Assembly: GCA_017508505.1 (NCBI GenBank)
Contig: JAFVYT010000229.1
Coordinates: 1-11,030, forward strand
DNA: 11,030 nt
Origin: Clostridia bacterium
GTDB taxonomy: Bacteria; Bacillota_A; Clostridia; Oscillospirales; SIG627
Direction of reading: 5' to 3'
Below, piece by piece: positions 1-6,760 of the stretch. Every line of letters starts with the position of its first letter. The first letter of the stretch is position 1. The position numbers were made by a program, and so were the translations under genes. The notes under the pieces are model-generated. The model was given only the letters and a program-made list of their open reading frames with translations, ran no database searches and was not told the origin of the DNA.

Positions 1-499
1 GACAATACCCGAAGGTGGGCGCGGCATGGAGTGCCTTGGAAAAGGAGAAGTCGGGACCGCAGACCTTGATGAAGGTGGCCCCGTGGCTCATCTGTCGGAG
101 TGCCTCTCCACTCGTTTCCGCCGTGGGGATCAGAAGGTGGCTTACGCGGTAGCGCTCCAGCGTCTCGTTGGTGTAGGGGAGCATGGACACAAAGCCGTCC
201 ACAAAGGGGGCAAGCTCGGCGACCGTCATAAGCTGGGGATGCTTCTTCTTCATCTGAAGCGTGATCGCTTCGCTGTCAAGGGTGCTCCCCACAAAGAGGG
301 AAACCCCGGGAAGAAGCGCTCTGAGACGGGGGATCACAAGGTGCGCGTCCTCTCTGCGCAGGGTGTATTCCACCGCCTCGACTCCTGCCAGACGGCACCC
401 CGAGAGAAGAGTCTCGGTGTCAAAGGCGTCCCGTACGAAGATCGGCACGAAGGCCTGCTTCAAGAGTGCTTTATAATGAGAAAAAAGAGCTTGATTCAT
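1..499 (-). CDS. KDPG/KHG aldolase-family protein (3' end cut off by window edge)
   Basis: The first 166 residues are visible and the gene runs off base 1. Hand translation shows a class I aldolase of the 2-keto-3-deoxy-6-phosphogluconate aldolase family, a TIM barrel that normally splits KDPG into pyruvate and glyceraldehyde 3-phosphate in the cytosol. Family landmarks appear in order: VPIFVRD near residue 18, GVEAVEYTLR with Glu44 and Arg48, VGST with Thr73, IPTAETSGEA near 124, and FIKVCGP with Lys145 as the likely Schiff-base lysine (E. coli Eda Glu45, Arg49, Thr73, Lys133). The loops are divergent: VGST replaces the usual VGAGT, and KVCGP replaces KFFPA. The substrate may therefore not be KDPG. 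The start has a good site (GGGAGGTAAAAAAATG) lying within the last codons and stop of the upstream epimerase gene, so translation is probably coupled. The family call is fairly firm; the substrate is not known. Confidence 0.8.
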   Translation of the reverse strand, partial: MNQALFSHYKALLKQAFVPIFVRDAFDTETLLSGCRLAGVEAVEYTLRREDAHLVIPRLRALLPGVSLFVGSTLDSEAITLQMKKKHPQLMTVAELAPFVDGFVSMLPYTNETLERYRVSHLLIPTAETSGEALRQMSHGATFIKVCGPDFSFSKALHAAPTFGYC

Positions 500-503
500 T
501 TTT

Positions 504-1787
504 TTACCTCCCGATTCGTTTTTCCAGAAGCTCGATGATGAGAACGACGTTTCGAATGATGTGATAGGGGTCCTTTACGGGCAGGGCGACCACCTTTTCC
601 TGCGGGTGTCCCTCACGGGTGCGGATTTGGATCCACTCTCCGATGCTGCGGTCGGGATTGGGGAAGGTGCGGAAGGTGTAGTCGAAGACCGTCTCAAAGT
701 CCCTTTGGAACGCCTCGTCTCCCGTGCGGTCAAAGGTCAGGAGCGTGGTGTAGAGTGCCTCGGAGTGGACCCACCAGAGCTTGGAGCCCCAGTCGTCCAG
801 CACCAGCTTCATCTGCGGCTCGTCTGCCGCATCTCCGACCTTGCCCGTCATCCCCTTGCCGTCGCAGGTGACAAAGTGGAGAAGTCCGCCGTATTCCTTG
901 TCCCAGCCTGTTCGGAAGGTGCTTTCCACCACCCTGCGGATTTTTTCGTCATAGGTATGAATGCCAAGGATCTCCTGTGCCTCCGTCTGGAACCACATGT
1001 CCTCCAGGGTGTGACCGGGGTTGATGTGCCCGCCGAAGAGATTGGGGGGGAAGTCGCCACCCGTCAGGCGAAATTCGTGCACCAGATTGTCCTTGTCGCA
1101 AAAGACCTCGAAGACCTCCCTATGGCATTTCAAAAGCTTTTCCTTTAATTCGGAAAGGAAGGGGGTGTCAAAGCGCGACGCTGCTCCGAACAGCTCGCAG
1201 ATAACGTTCGTCAGGATCATCGGCCTTGCGTGGCTTTGATACTTGGGGGAAATGGGGTAGGGCAGAGACTTGAAGTTCCCCGACTGATACCGCTCCCACA
1301 CCGAGCCGAAGAGCGCCTTGGCAAAAAGGTAGCTTTCCTCGTCACCGCTCACCTCGGCGTATTTGGCAAAGCCCATCACCACAAAGCAGTCTGCGGAGAT
1401 GCTCATATCCAGCTCCTTGCAGCCCTCCACGTACTTCGGAGTGCCGTCCCGCTCCATCAAAAAGACACAGCGGAGGTCTCCGGGGGCGATCAGGACGTTT
1501 TTTAAAAGGAAATCCCGTCCGTTTTTGGCCATCTCCAAAAAGCGCTCCCGCTCCTGCTTTTTGAAGGCGTCGGTTTTGCAGGAGGCGAGCTTGGAAAAGG
1601 TCCAGAGAAATCTTCCCTGACTCCAAGTATATTTGTCGTAGGAGACCAGACGGTCTCCCGCATTGGTAAAGCAGTTTAAATATCCGCCGTATTCCGTGTC
1701 AAGACAGCGACTCATCCAAAAGGAAAGGAGATTGTCCTTCAATTCCTTTTTGAAAAAGCTCAGATAAAAGGCCGTGTCAAAGCTCAT
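504..1787 (-). CDS. N-acylglucosamine 2-epimerase (AGE) family sugar epimerase/isomerase
   Basis: A 427-residue protein, full length for the AGE family. These are cytosolic (alpha/alpha)6-barrel enzymes that epimerise or isomerise free sugars such as GlcNAc/ManNAc, cellobiose, mannose or sulfoquinovose. Signature blocks are intact: YTWSQGRFLW (residues 53-62, with Arg59), GGHINPGHTLED (252-263, conserved NPGH with His259), WWVHSEAL (338-345, His341) and KDPYHIIRN near the C-terminus (405-413, His409). These histidines match the proton-transfer histidines of the family. No signal peptide is present. The start has a strong AGGAGG site. Its ATG overlaps the TGA of the regulator gene upstream (ATGA), and the aldolase-family gene follows after 4 bp, so the three form one operon. 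Sequence alone does not fix the substrate. Divergent nagB-nagA suggests an N-acetylated hexosamine, but this is inference. Confidence 0.88.
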   Translation of the reverse strand: MSFDTAFYLSFFKKELKDNLLSFWMSRCLDTEYGGYLNCFTNAGDRLVSYDKYTWSQGRFLWTFSKLASCKTDAFKKQERERFLEMAKNGRDFLLKNVLIAPGDLRCVFLMERDGTPKYVEGCKELDMSISADCFVVMGFAKYAEVSGDEESYLFAKALFGSVWERYQSGNFKSLPYPISPKYQSHARPMILTNVICELFGAASRFDTPFLSELKEKLLKCHREVFEVFCDKDNLVHEFRLTGGDFPPNLFGGHINPGHTLEDMWFQTEAQEILGIHTYDEKIRRVVESTFRTGWDKEYGGLLHFVTCDGKGMTGKVGDAADEPQMKLVLDDWGSKLWWVHSEALYTTLLTFDRTGDEAFQRDFETVFDYTFRTFPNPDRSIGEWIQIRTREGHPQEKVVALPVKDPYHIIRNVVLIIELLEKRIGR

Positions 1788-2626
1788 CTTTGCTCCTCCT
1801 CACTCAGGCGTTTTAAGTCCTCTGAGGGACTCATTCCCGTGCAACGCACGTAGTTTCGGTAGAAAACGGAGTAATCCCGAAAGCCGCTTGCCCCAAAGGC
1901 GGCGGAGATGCTCCCGGTGTGAAAAAGCGCTTGTCGGGAGGCGTGAACCCGCTTTTGGATCACGTATTCCCAAATGCTGCAGCGCATCACGTTTTTGAAG
2001 ATGCGATTCAGGTGTGCCTTATCCCGATAGAGGTTTTTTTCGATGAGGTCAAGGCTCAGGCTCGCGGTCAGGTTTTCATTGATAAACCGTACGATCTGGT
2101 TGACAATATCGTTTTTTTGGGGGTCAGAGTGCCCCGTGACCTCGGGAACGCTGGAGAGCTTGGTGAAGAGCATACGGATCATAGAGGAAAGGGAATCACG
2201 AAATCTCGCTTCCCCGAGGTTGCTCTTTTCCAAGGCAAGACAGCTTTCCTCAAACCAGACCTGCTCTCTCTCATTTAAGAGAAATACGCGATTTCCTCCC
2301 TCTGCGGGGAACACAGCCTGCTCCAGTTCCGTGGGAAGCAGACCGAAGCCGAACATAATGACCACTCTCTCGTAGGGGATCGCAGGATCGTGAATGCTCA
2401 GGTGATGCACCTGCCCGCTGGCGGATAGAAGCAGCATTCCCTTTTTCAGGCGGTAGCGGGTTCCCTCAATGGTAAAGTCCGCCTTTCCCTGACGGAAATA
2501 GTAGATCTCGTGCATATTGTGGGAATGCAGGCGGAAAGGGACGGAGTCGGGATCGGGCCGAGGGGTAAACTTGTGGGTGTAGCTCATATTGTCGCAGGCA
2601 AAATCTGCCAGGATCCGTTCGTTCAC
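1784..2626 (-). CDS. AraC-family transcriptional regulator (cupin sensor plus double HTH)
   Basis: From the GTG chosen as start this is a 280-residue AraC/XylS regulator. The N-terminal half is a cupin-type sugar sensor: HSHNMHEIYYFRQG (34-47), then TRYRLKKGMLLL and GQVHHL. The C-terminal ~100 residues hold the two helix-turn-helix units, with SLDLIEKNLYRDKAHLNRIFK (about 191-211) and a second HTH ending in the family signature GFRDYSVFYRNYVRCTGMSP (248-267). The open frame extends 28 codons upstream to an ATG, but only the GTG at 2626 is preceded by a purine-rich Shine-Dalgarno (AAGGGGGGGAG); the ATG at 2653 has none and abuts a TATAAT. It is the first gene of the operon with the epimerase and aldolase genes and diverges from nagB. 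It probably controls both from the shared intergenic region, which is inference from layout. The ligand is unknown. Confidence 0.9.
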   Translation of the reverse strand: MNERILADFACDNMSYTHKFTPRPDPDSVPFRLHSHNMHEIYYFRQGKADFTIEGTRYRLKKGMLLLSASGQVHHLSIHDPAIPYERVVIMFGFGLLPTELEQAVFPAEGGNRVFLLNEREQVWFEESCLALEKSNLGEARFRDSLSSMIRMLFTKLSSVPEVTGHSDPQKNDIVNQIVRFINENLTASLSLDLIEKNLYRDKAHLNRIFKNVMRCSIWEYVIQKRVHASRQALFHTGSISAAFGASGFRDYSVFYRNYVRCTGMSPSEDLKRLSEEEQR

Positions 2627-2630
2627 TTGT

Positions 2631-2642
2631 CTCCCCCCCTTC
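2631..2642 (-). promoter_or_regulatory. Ribosome binding site that fixes the GTG start of the AraC-type regulator
   Basis: On the minus strand AAGGGGGGGAG lies 4-5 bases before a GTG (2626-2624). Neither of the upstream in-frame ATGs has a comparable purine run, so the GTG is preferred. Confidence 0.65.
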
Positions 2643-2681
2643 TTTTTTGCCATTATAGCACAGTTTTTCTTCTTTGCCTTT

Positions 2682-2710
2682 ATTATATAGGGCAAGATCT
2701 TATTTTGCAA
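2682..2710 (-). promoter_or_regulatory. Predicted sigma-70-type promoter of the regulator-epimerase-aldolase operon
   Basis: Read on the minus strand: -35 TTGCAA (2710-2705), a spacer of exactly 17 bases, and a perfect -10 TATAAT (2687-2682). The start of transcription would be near 2675, giving a leader of about 50 bases to the GTG. A second TATAAT on the same strand (2657-2652) has only a weak -35 (AAGGCA at 17 bp) and is considered less likely. Confidence 0.65.
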
Positions 2711-2742
2711 TCTTTTTTCTTATATTTGCAATAGACTTGCAA
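2705..2742. repeat. Three TTGCAA palindromes in the divergent promoter region (candidate operators)
   Basis: The self-complementary hexamer TTGCAA occurs at 2705-2710, 2726-2731 and 2737-2742. The steps are 21 and 11 bases, close to two turns and one turn of DNA, so all three face nearly the same side of the helix. The first is the -35 of the leftward promoter and the third overlaps the end of the nagB -35. They may be regulator half-sites. TTGCAA also serves as a predicted -35 elsewhere in the window (5858-5863), so at least one copy may be only a promoter element. Confidence 0.4.
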
Positions 2743-2760
2743 AAAAACAGAATTTATAAT
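2732..2760 (+). promoter_or_regulatory. Predicted sigma-70-type promoter of nagB-nagA
   Basis: The -35 is TAGACT (2732-2737, four of six consensus bases), the spacer is 17 bases, and the -10 TATAAT (2755-2760) is perfect. Transcription would start near 2767, about 43 bases before the chosen nagB ATG. The weak -35 would suit activation by the neighbouring AraC-type regulator, which is inference. Confidence 0.6.
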
Positions 2761-2809
2761 AGAATGATACTGGATTACATCAATGCCTTCGGGCGGAAAG
2801 AGGAATGAT

Positions 2810-3565
2810 ATGAAAAGCTTTGAAAAGGACAAGCTTAAGGTTTGTATTTATGAAACGCGGGACGAAATGGATCGCGCCGCCGCCGCGGACGTTTCCGCCT
2901 GTATCAAAAGCCTTTTGGAGACGAAGGACAGCATCAGTATGATCTTTGCCGCTGCCCCCTCTCAGAACGAGGTGCTCCGTGCCCTCAGGGAGGATCCCAC
3001 CATTCCTTGGGAGCGCATTCACGCCTTCCATATGGACGAGTACGTGGGCATTGATCCCGAAGCTCCTCAGGGCTTTGCGCGCTTTTTGCGTCTTGCCCTT
3101 TTCGACCACGTGCCCTTCGCCTCCGTAAATCTCTTGGACAGCAAGGCGATCCCCGAAAAGGAGTGTGCGCGCTACTCCGAGCTTTTGAGAAAGAATCCTC
3201 CCGACATCGTTTGTATGGGCATCGGAGAAAACGGACACATTGCCTTTAACGATCCCCACGTGGCCTCCTTTGCGGATCCCGATGCGGTGAAGGTGGTGGA
3301 TCTGGACGAGGTTTGCCGTATGCAGCAGGTGCACGACGGGTGCTTTGCCACGCTGGAGCAGGTTCCGAGATATGCTCTGACTCTCACCTGTCCCACCCTT
3401 GCGGGGGCGAAATATCAGTTCTGTGTGGTGCCTGCCGCCACCAAGGCCCAAGCGGTGAAGAACACTGTATTGGGAGAGGTCGGAGAGGCCTGCCCTGCCA
3501 CGGTTCTCCGCACGTGTGAGAATGCCGTATTGTACTGCGACGCGGACAGCGCCGCGCTTCTGTAA
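2810..3565 (+). CDS. nagB: Glucosamine-6-phosphate deaminase/isomerase family protein
   Basis: A 251-residue cytosolic enzyme of the NagB family, which converts glucosamine 6-phosphate to fructose 6-phosphate and ammonia. Motifs: FHMDEYVG (73-80; Asp76 corresponds to the catalytic Asp72 of E. coli), GIGENGHIAFNDP (137-149) with the catalytic His143, and LTLTCPTLAG followed by VPAATKAQAV near the C-terminus. Two positions differ from E. coli NagB: Asn141 for Asp141 and Asp148 for Glu148. Together with the DPHVASF continuation this suggests the alternative NagB-like subfamily. The start at 2810 is preferred because GAGG lies 6 bases upstream; the in-frame ATG at 2783 has no ribosome site. It is the first gene of an operon with nagA (2-bp gap) and diverges from the AraC-type regulator. 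Action on GlcN6P is likely but not proven by sequence. Confidence 0.88.
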   Translation: MKSFEKDKLKVCIYETRDEMDRAAAADVSACIKSLLETKDSISMIFAAAPSQNEVLRALREDPTIPWERIHAFHMDEYVGIDPEAPQGFARFLRLALFDHVPFASVNLLDSKAIPEKECARYSELLRKNPPDIVCMGIGENGHIAFNDPHVASFADPDAVKVVDLDEVCRMQQVHDGCFATLEQVPRYALTLTCPTLAGAKYQFCVVPAATKAQAVKNTVLGEVGEACPATVLRTCENAVLYCDADSAALL

Positions 3566-3567
3566 CG

Positions 3568-4698
3568 ATGAAGGTCTTTCTTTCGGGCGGGGCGGTTCTG
3601 ACTCCCGAGGGACTCCGTACGGATCTTGGGGTTTTGGTGGAGAGCGGACGCATCCTTGCCCTTTTGCCAAAATCCCCGCAGGACGCTGAATTCGTTGATC
3701 TGGAGGGGAACACCCTCGTTCCCACCTTCATTGAGCTTCATTGCCACGGCGGTGAAGGGTACGAGTTCGTGGATGGCACCGAGGAGGCGATTCTCGGTGC
3801 GGCTCGCATCCACGCCGAGCACGGAACGGGCGTTCTGTACCCTACGATTTCCGCCTCGGACTACGAAACCACCTACCGTGCCCTGGAGGCCTTGGAGGCC
3901 GTGCGGGATCGCCTGCCCCTGACGGTGCCCGGGGTGCATCTGGAGGGGCCGTATCTTTCTCCCGAGATGTGCGGCGCGCAGGACCCGGGCATCGTCCGTA
4001 AGCCCGACCCAAAGGAGTATCGTGCTCTTTACGAGCGCTTCGGCTCTTTGATTGCCCGCTGGGACTATGCTCCCGAGGTAGACGAGGGCGGCGCATTTCT
4101 TGATTTTCTTCGGGAAAAGGGGATTCTGGCCGCCACGGCTCACTCCGCCGCGAAGTATTCTCACCTTTTGCCCGCCTATGAAAAGGGGAACCGCCTGGTG
4201 ACCCATTTGTATTCCTGTACCTCCACCGTTACCCGTGAAGGAGGCTTTCGCAAGCTCGGGATCATCGAGACCACCTTCCTTCTGGAGGGGATGGTCGCCG
4301 AGGTGATCGGAGACGGCTGCCATCTTCCCCCGGAGCTTTTGCGGATGATTTATTCCATTAAAGGGGCCGACCGCCTTTGCCTGATTTCCGATGCCATCCG
4401 CTATGCAGGCCTCGGAGAGAGAAAAAACGCTTGGGAGGGCAAAATCCCCTACGTTATTGAGGACGGCGTGGCAAAGCTTGCGGATCGCAGTGCCTTTGCA
4501 GGATCCATTGCCACCGCTGATCAGCTTTTGCAGCGCACCGTCGCTGCAGGCATTTCCCTTGCGGACACGGTGAAGATGATGACGGCTACTCCCGCCCGTG
4601 TGATGGGGCTTTCCGACTACGGCGCCATTGCCCCCGGGTACCGCGCCCGCTTCAATCTGATCTCTCCGTCCCTTACCGTGACCCCCCTGGTACCCTGA
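3568..4698 (+). CDS. nagA: N-acetylglucosamine-6-phosphate deacetylase
   Basis: A 376-residue amidohydrolase-superfamily enzyme that removes acetate from GlcNAc-6-P to supply the adjacent NagB. The motif order is complete: an HCHG metal motif (His58, His60), GVHLEGPY (122-129, metal ligand Glu126), TAHSAAKY with His192, VTHLYS with His213, GDGCH with substrate-binding His252, ISDA with catalytic Asp275, FAGSIATADQLL (310-321) and TPARVMGL. Length is typical. The last strand reads RARFNLIS rather than the usual ADLVVLD, a mild divergence. The ATG follows the nagB stop by 2 bp and has no recognisable Shine-Dalgarno, so translation is probably coupled to nagB. A bidirectional terminator follows. 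The first metal site varies between NagA types, so the metal cannot be stated. Confidence 0.92.
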   Translation: MKVFLSGGAVLTPEGLRTDLGVLVESGRILALLPKSPQDAEFVDLEGNTLVPTFIELHCHGGEGYEFVDGTEEAILGAARIHAEHGTGVLYPTISASDYETTYRALEALEAVRDRLPLTVPGVHLEGPYLSPEMCGAQDPGIVRKPDPKEYRALYERFGSLIARWDYAPEVDEGGAFLDFLREKGILAATAHSAAKYSHLLPAYEKGNRLVTHLYSCTSTVTREGGFRKLGIIETTFLLEGMVAEVIGDGCHLPPELLRMIYSIKGADRLCLISDAIRYAGLGERKNAWEGKIPYVIEDGVAKLADRSAFAGSIATADQLLQRTVAAGISLADTVKMMTATPARVMGLSDYGAIAPGYRARFNLISPSLTVTPLVP

Positions 4699-4716
4699 CC
4701 CTTTTCCAAGCAAAGC

Positions 4717-4747
4717 AAAAAGCAGAGCAAATCGCTCTGCTTTTTTT
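4717..4747. terminator. Bidirectional intrinsic terminator between nagA and the serine hydrolase gene
   Basis: GCAGAGC (4722-4728), loop AAATC, GCTCTGC (4734-4740) form a perfect 7-bp stem. It is flanked by five A on the left and seven T on the right, so it can stop transcription from nagA and from the convergent hydrolase gene. The T run touches the hydrolase stop codon. Confidence 0.88.
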
Positions 4748-5772
4748 CATTCGGTCAGAAGATCCAGAATGCGCTTGGGGATCTCAAAGCGCATATCGTC
4801 CCTCTGGGTATTCATCAACGTTACGATCCCGAGCCCCGATTCGGGATGGATCACAAGGCTCGTGGCATAGGGAGGAGCACTGCCGTGATGTCCGTAGACG
4901 GTTCCGTTCCGATAGCGGGTACCGAACAGGGTCAGCCCGTAGCCATCGTAATTTGCAGGGGAGTCGGCGTGGCGCTTTTTCATTTCATCCACAAAGCTTT
5001 TCCCAAGGACTCTCGTTCCGTCGTCCGTGACACCCTCGTTCAATAAGAGTCTTGCCATACGGCTCAGATCCTCCGCCGTGGAGAAAAGCCCTCCGGCGGC
5101 GTGACGGGTTGCGTTTTCCTGCAGACGGTGAAACACCTTGAAATTTCCGTTCTCTTCCGTGTGCGGAAGGCAAAGGGGGTAGCTTGCCGCCACGTGCAGG
5201 TCAAAGGTGGTGCGCGCTGTCTTCAGGGGTCTGAGCACCCGCTCCTCCACAAGCCTTGTAAAGAGCGTCCCCGTGACCCTTTGCGCCATCAGGGCGGCCA
5301 GACGGATTCCCCAATTGGAGTAGAGATACTGCTCTCCGGGTCTTCCGATCATTTCCACCTCGCGGATGCCCGAAAGGAGCACCTCCTCCATTTGACCTTC
5401 CTCCGTGGGACCGTCGGGAGTGTACTCCGCGGGAAGGCCTGCGGTGTGGGACAGGAGCTGACGCAGGGTGATGGTTTCCTCGGAGAGGGGATCGGACAAA
5501 ACGAGATCGGAAAGCACGCTTTTGATCGGTGCATCCAGACTCAGCTTCCTCTCCTCCACCAGAGAGAGAACCGTGATTCCGGTGAAGATCTTGGTGATGG
5601 AGGCAATGCGAAAGACAGACGCTGAGGTTACGGGAACCTCGGGTCGTTCGATGCTTTCCACGCCGAAGCCCTCGGCAAAGAGGATCCCGCTTCGGTCCGT
5701 GACGCTGACGGCCATTCCCGCGATCCGCTGTTCTTCGCGGATCTGCTCCAGCAAAGGGTGTAAGCGTTTCAT
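4747..5772 (-). CDS. Serine hydrolase of the beta-lactamase/penicillin-binding-protein-like superfamily
   Basis: A 341-residue protein of the class C beta-lactamase-like (PF00144-type) family, whose members act as esterases, D-aminopeptidases or peptidases more often than as resistance enzymes. The catalytic triad motifs are present: SITK (Ser58 nucleophile, Lys61), YSN (Tyr151-Asn153) and the C-terminal GHHGS (His295/His296, in place of KTG). HTAGLP (109-114) is also typical. There is no signal peptide or lipobox: the N-terminus (MKRLHPLLEQIREEQ) is charged, so the protein appears cytoplasmic, unlike true beta-lactamases. The start is set by AAAGGAGTCGGAATATG; the frame stays open 28 codons further upstream, but that stretch includes the promoter. 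It is a single-gene unit with its own promoter, convergent with nagA. A role in the surrounding sugar pathways is not evident; the substrate is unknown. Confidence 0.88.
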   Translation of the reverse strand: MKRLHPLLEQIREEQRIAGMAVSVTDRSGILFAEGFGVESIERPEVPVTSASVFRIASITKIFTGITVLSLVEERKLSLDAPIKSVLSDLVLSDPLSEETITLRQLLSHTAGLPAEYTPDGPTEEGQMEEVLLSGIREVEMIGRPGEQYLYSNWGIRLAALMAQRVTGTLFTRLVEERVLRPLKTARTTFDLHVAASYPLCLPHTEENGNFKVFHRLQENATRHAAGGLFSTAEDLSRMARLLLNEGVTDDGTRVLGKSFVDEMKKRHADSPANYDGYGLTLFGTRYRNGTVYGHHGSAPPYATSLVIHPESGLGIVTLMNTQRDDMRFEIPKRILDLLTE

Positions 5773-5834
5773 ATTCCGACTCCTTTCAAGGGGCAAAAAG
5801 AGAAAAAGCTCTCTGCAGTTTCCTATTTTTCCTA

Positions 5835-5863
5835 ATTCTAGCACATCCCACCCCACTTTGCAA
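5835..5863 (-). promoter_or_regulatory. Predicted promoter of the serine hydrolase gene
   Basis: Minus strand: -35 TTGCAA (5863-5858), 17-base spacer, -10 TAGAAT (5840-5835). This gives a leader of roughly 55 bases before the ATG at 5772. No convincing promoter for the divergent YitT gene was found in the remaining ~60 bases. Confidence 0.55.
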
Positions 5864-5923
5864 GAAAAACAAGAATAGAACGAGGGTCGGGAGAAAATAC
5901 TAGGAAAAAAGGAGCTTGAAGGG

Positions 5924-6760
5924 ATGAAAAAACGGGGAACGCACTACCTTACCATCGGATTGGGGGCCTTTTTGGCAGCCTTTTCCGTTCGCTTTTTTCT
6001 CCTTCCGTTTCAAATCTCCACGGGTGGCGTCAGCGGGATCGCCACCCTTTTGTATTATCTGTTTTCCGTTCCCGTCTCCCTGAGCACGCTCCTTTTGAAT
6101 CTGACGCTGCTTCTGTTTGCCCTGCGCCGTCTTGCACGGGCCAATAGGAAGGGCAATCTTTTGGGGATCTTTTTGTTTTCTCTGTTTTTAAAGGTGACGG
6201 AGCCTCTTCCCCCCTGCGACTGCGACCTTTTCCTCGCCGCTTTCTTCGGCGGGGTGGTGGCAGGCTGCGGCGTGGGGCTCACCCTCTCGCGGGACGCCTC
6301 CACGGGAGGCACGGATCTTGCGGCGCTGATGCTTTCGGGAGCCTTCCCGCACCGCTCACCCGCTTTTTTCATCAACCTTTTGGACACGGGGATCATTCTG
6401 GCTTCGGGACTTTTCTTCGGCAGGCTCTCCGTGACCTTATACTCTCTTCTGTCTTTGTTTGTGAGTAATTTCGTGGTGGATCGGATCCTGGTGCGGGGCG
6501 ATGCGGCCAAGGCGGTTTTCGTGATCTCGCGGGATTCGGAGCGGATCGCCCGGCGAATTCTTTCGGAATTGGGACGAGGGGTTACGGGGCTCCCCATTCG
6601 GGGGCTCTACTCCCGCACCTCGGGGCAGATGCTGTACTGCGTGGTGCGCCCCCGTCAGGTGCCGGAGCTGCTCGGGCTTGTGGAGGAGACGGACGCGGAG
6701 GCCTTTACCGTGGTTACGGATGCAAAAAAGGTTCAGGGACGGGGCTTTTCCTTTTCTTGA
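5924..6760 (+). CDS. YitT family membrane protein (DUF161/DUF2179)
   Basis: A 278-residue integral membrane protein. The N-terminal two thirds contain hydrophobic segments near residues 8-28, 36-67, 78-92, 103-122, 146-164 and 168-188. The family-type ISTGGVSGIA motif (31-40) and a related ASTGGTDLAA motif (125-134) suggest an internal duplication of the membrane unit. From about residue 195 a soluble C-terminal DUF2179 domain follows (RGVTGLPIRGLYS at 218-230, then CVVRPRQVPEL, and TDAEAFTVVTDAKKVQGRGF at the end). Such proteins are widespread in Bacillota; a transporter role is often suggested but the function is not established. The start uses an AAGGAG site about 13 bases upstream, or GAAGGG closer in. 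It is monocistronic, and its 3' end overlaps the convergent regulator gene by 28 bp. No link to sugar metabolism is apparent. Confidence 0.92.
   Translation: MKKRGTHYLTIGLGAFLAAFSVRFFLLPFQISTGGVSGIATLLYYLFSVPVSLSTLLLNLTLLLFALRRLARANRKGNLLGIFLFSLFLKVTEPLPPCDCDLFLAAFFGGVVAGCGVGLTLSRDASTGGTDLAALMLSGAFPHRSPAFFINLLDTGIILASGLFFGRLSVTLYSLLSLFVSNFVVDRILVRGDAAKAVFVISRDSERIARRILSELGRGVTGLPIRGLYSRTSGQMLYCVVRPRQVPELLGLVEETDAEAFTVVTDAKKVQGRGFSFS

Noticed and set aside
26..538. A 170-codon plus-strand open frame at the left edge
   Set aside because: The opposite strand encodes the aldolase-family protein with conserved catalytic residues and a good ribosome site; this frame shows none.
2652..2657. TATAAT near the regulator start as its main promoter
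   Set aside because: Its best -35 at 17 bp is AAGGCA, and it would leave a very short leader; the upstream TTGCAA-17-TATAAT pair is better.
2783..2809. A nine-codon N-terminal extension of NagB from the ATG at 2783
   Set aside because: No Shine-Dalgarno precedes 2783, whereas GAGG is well placed before 2810, where the family N-terminus begins.
3415..4713. A 432-codon minus-strand open frame opposite nagB/nagA
   Set aside because: It lies antisense to nagA with all NagA motifs intact on the plus strand; its composition is that of a shadow frame.
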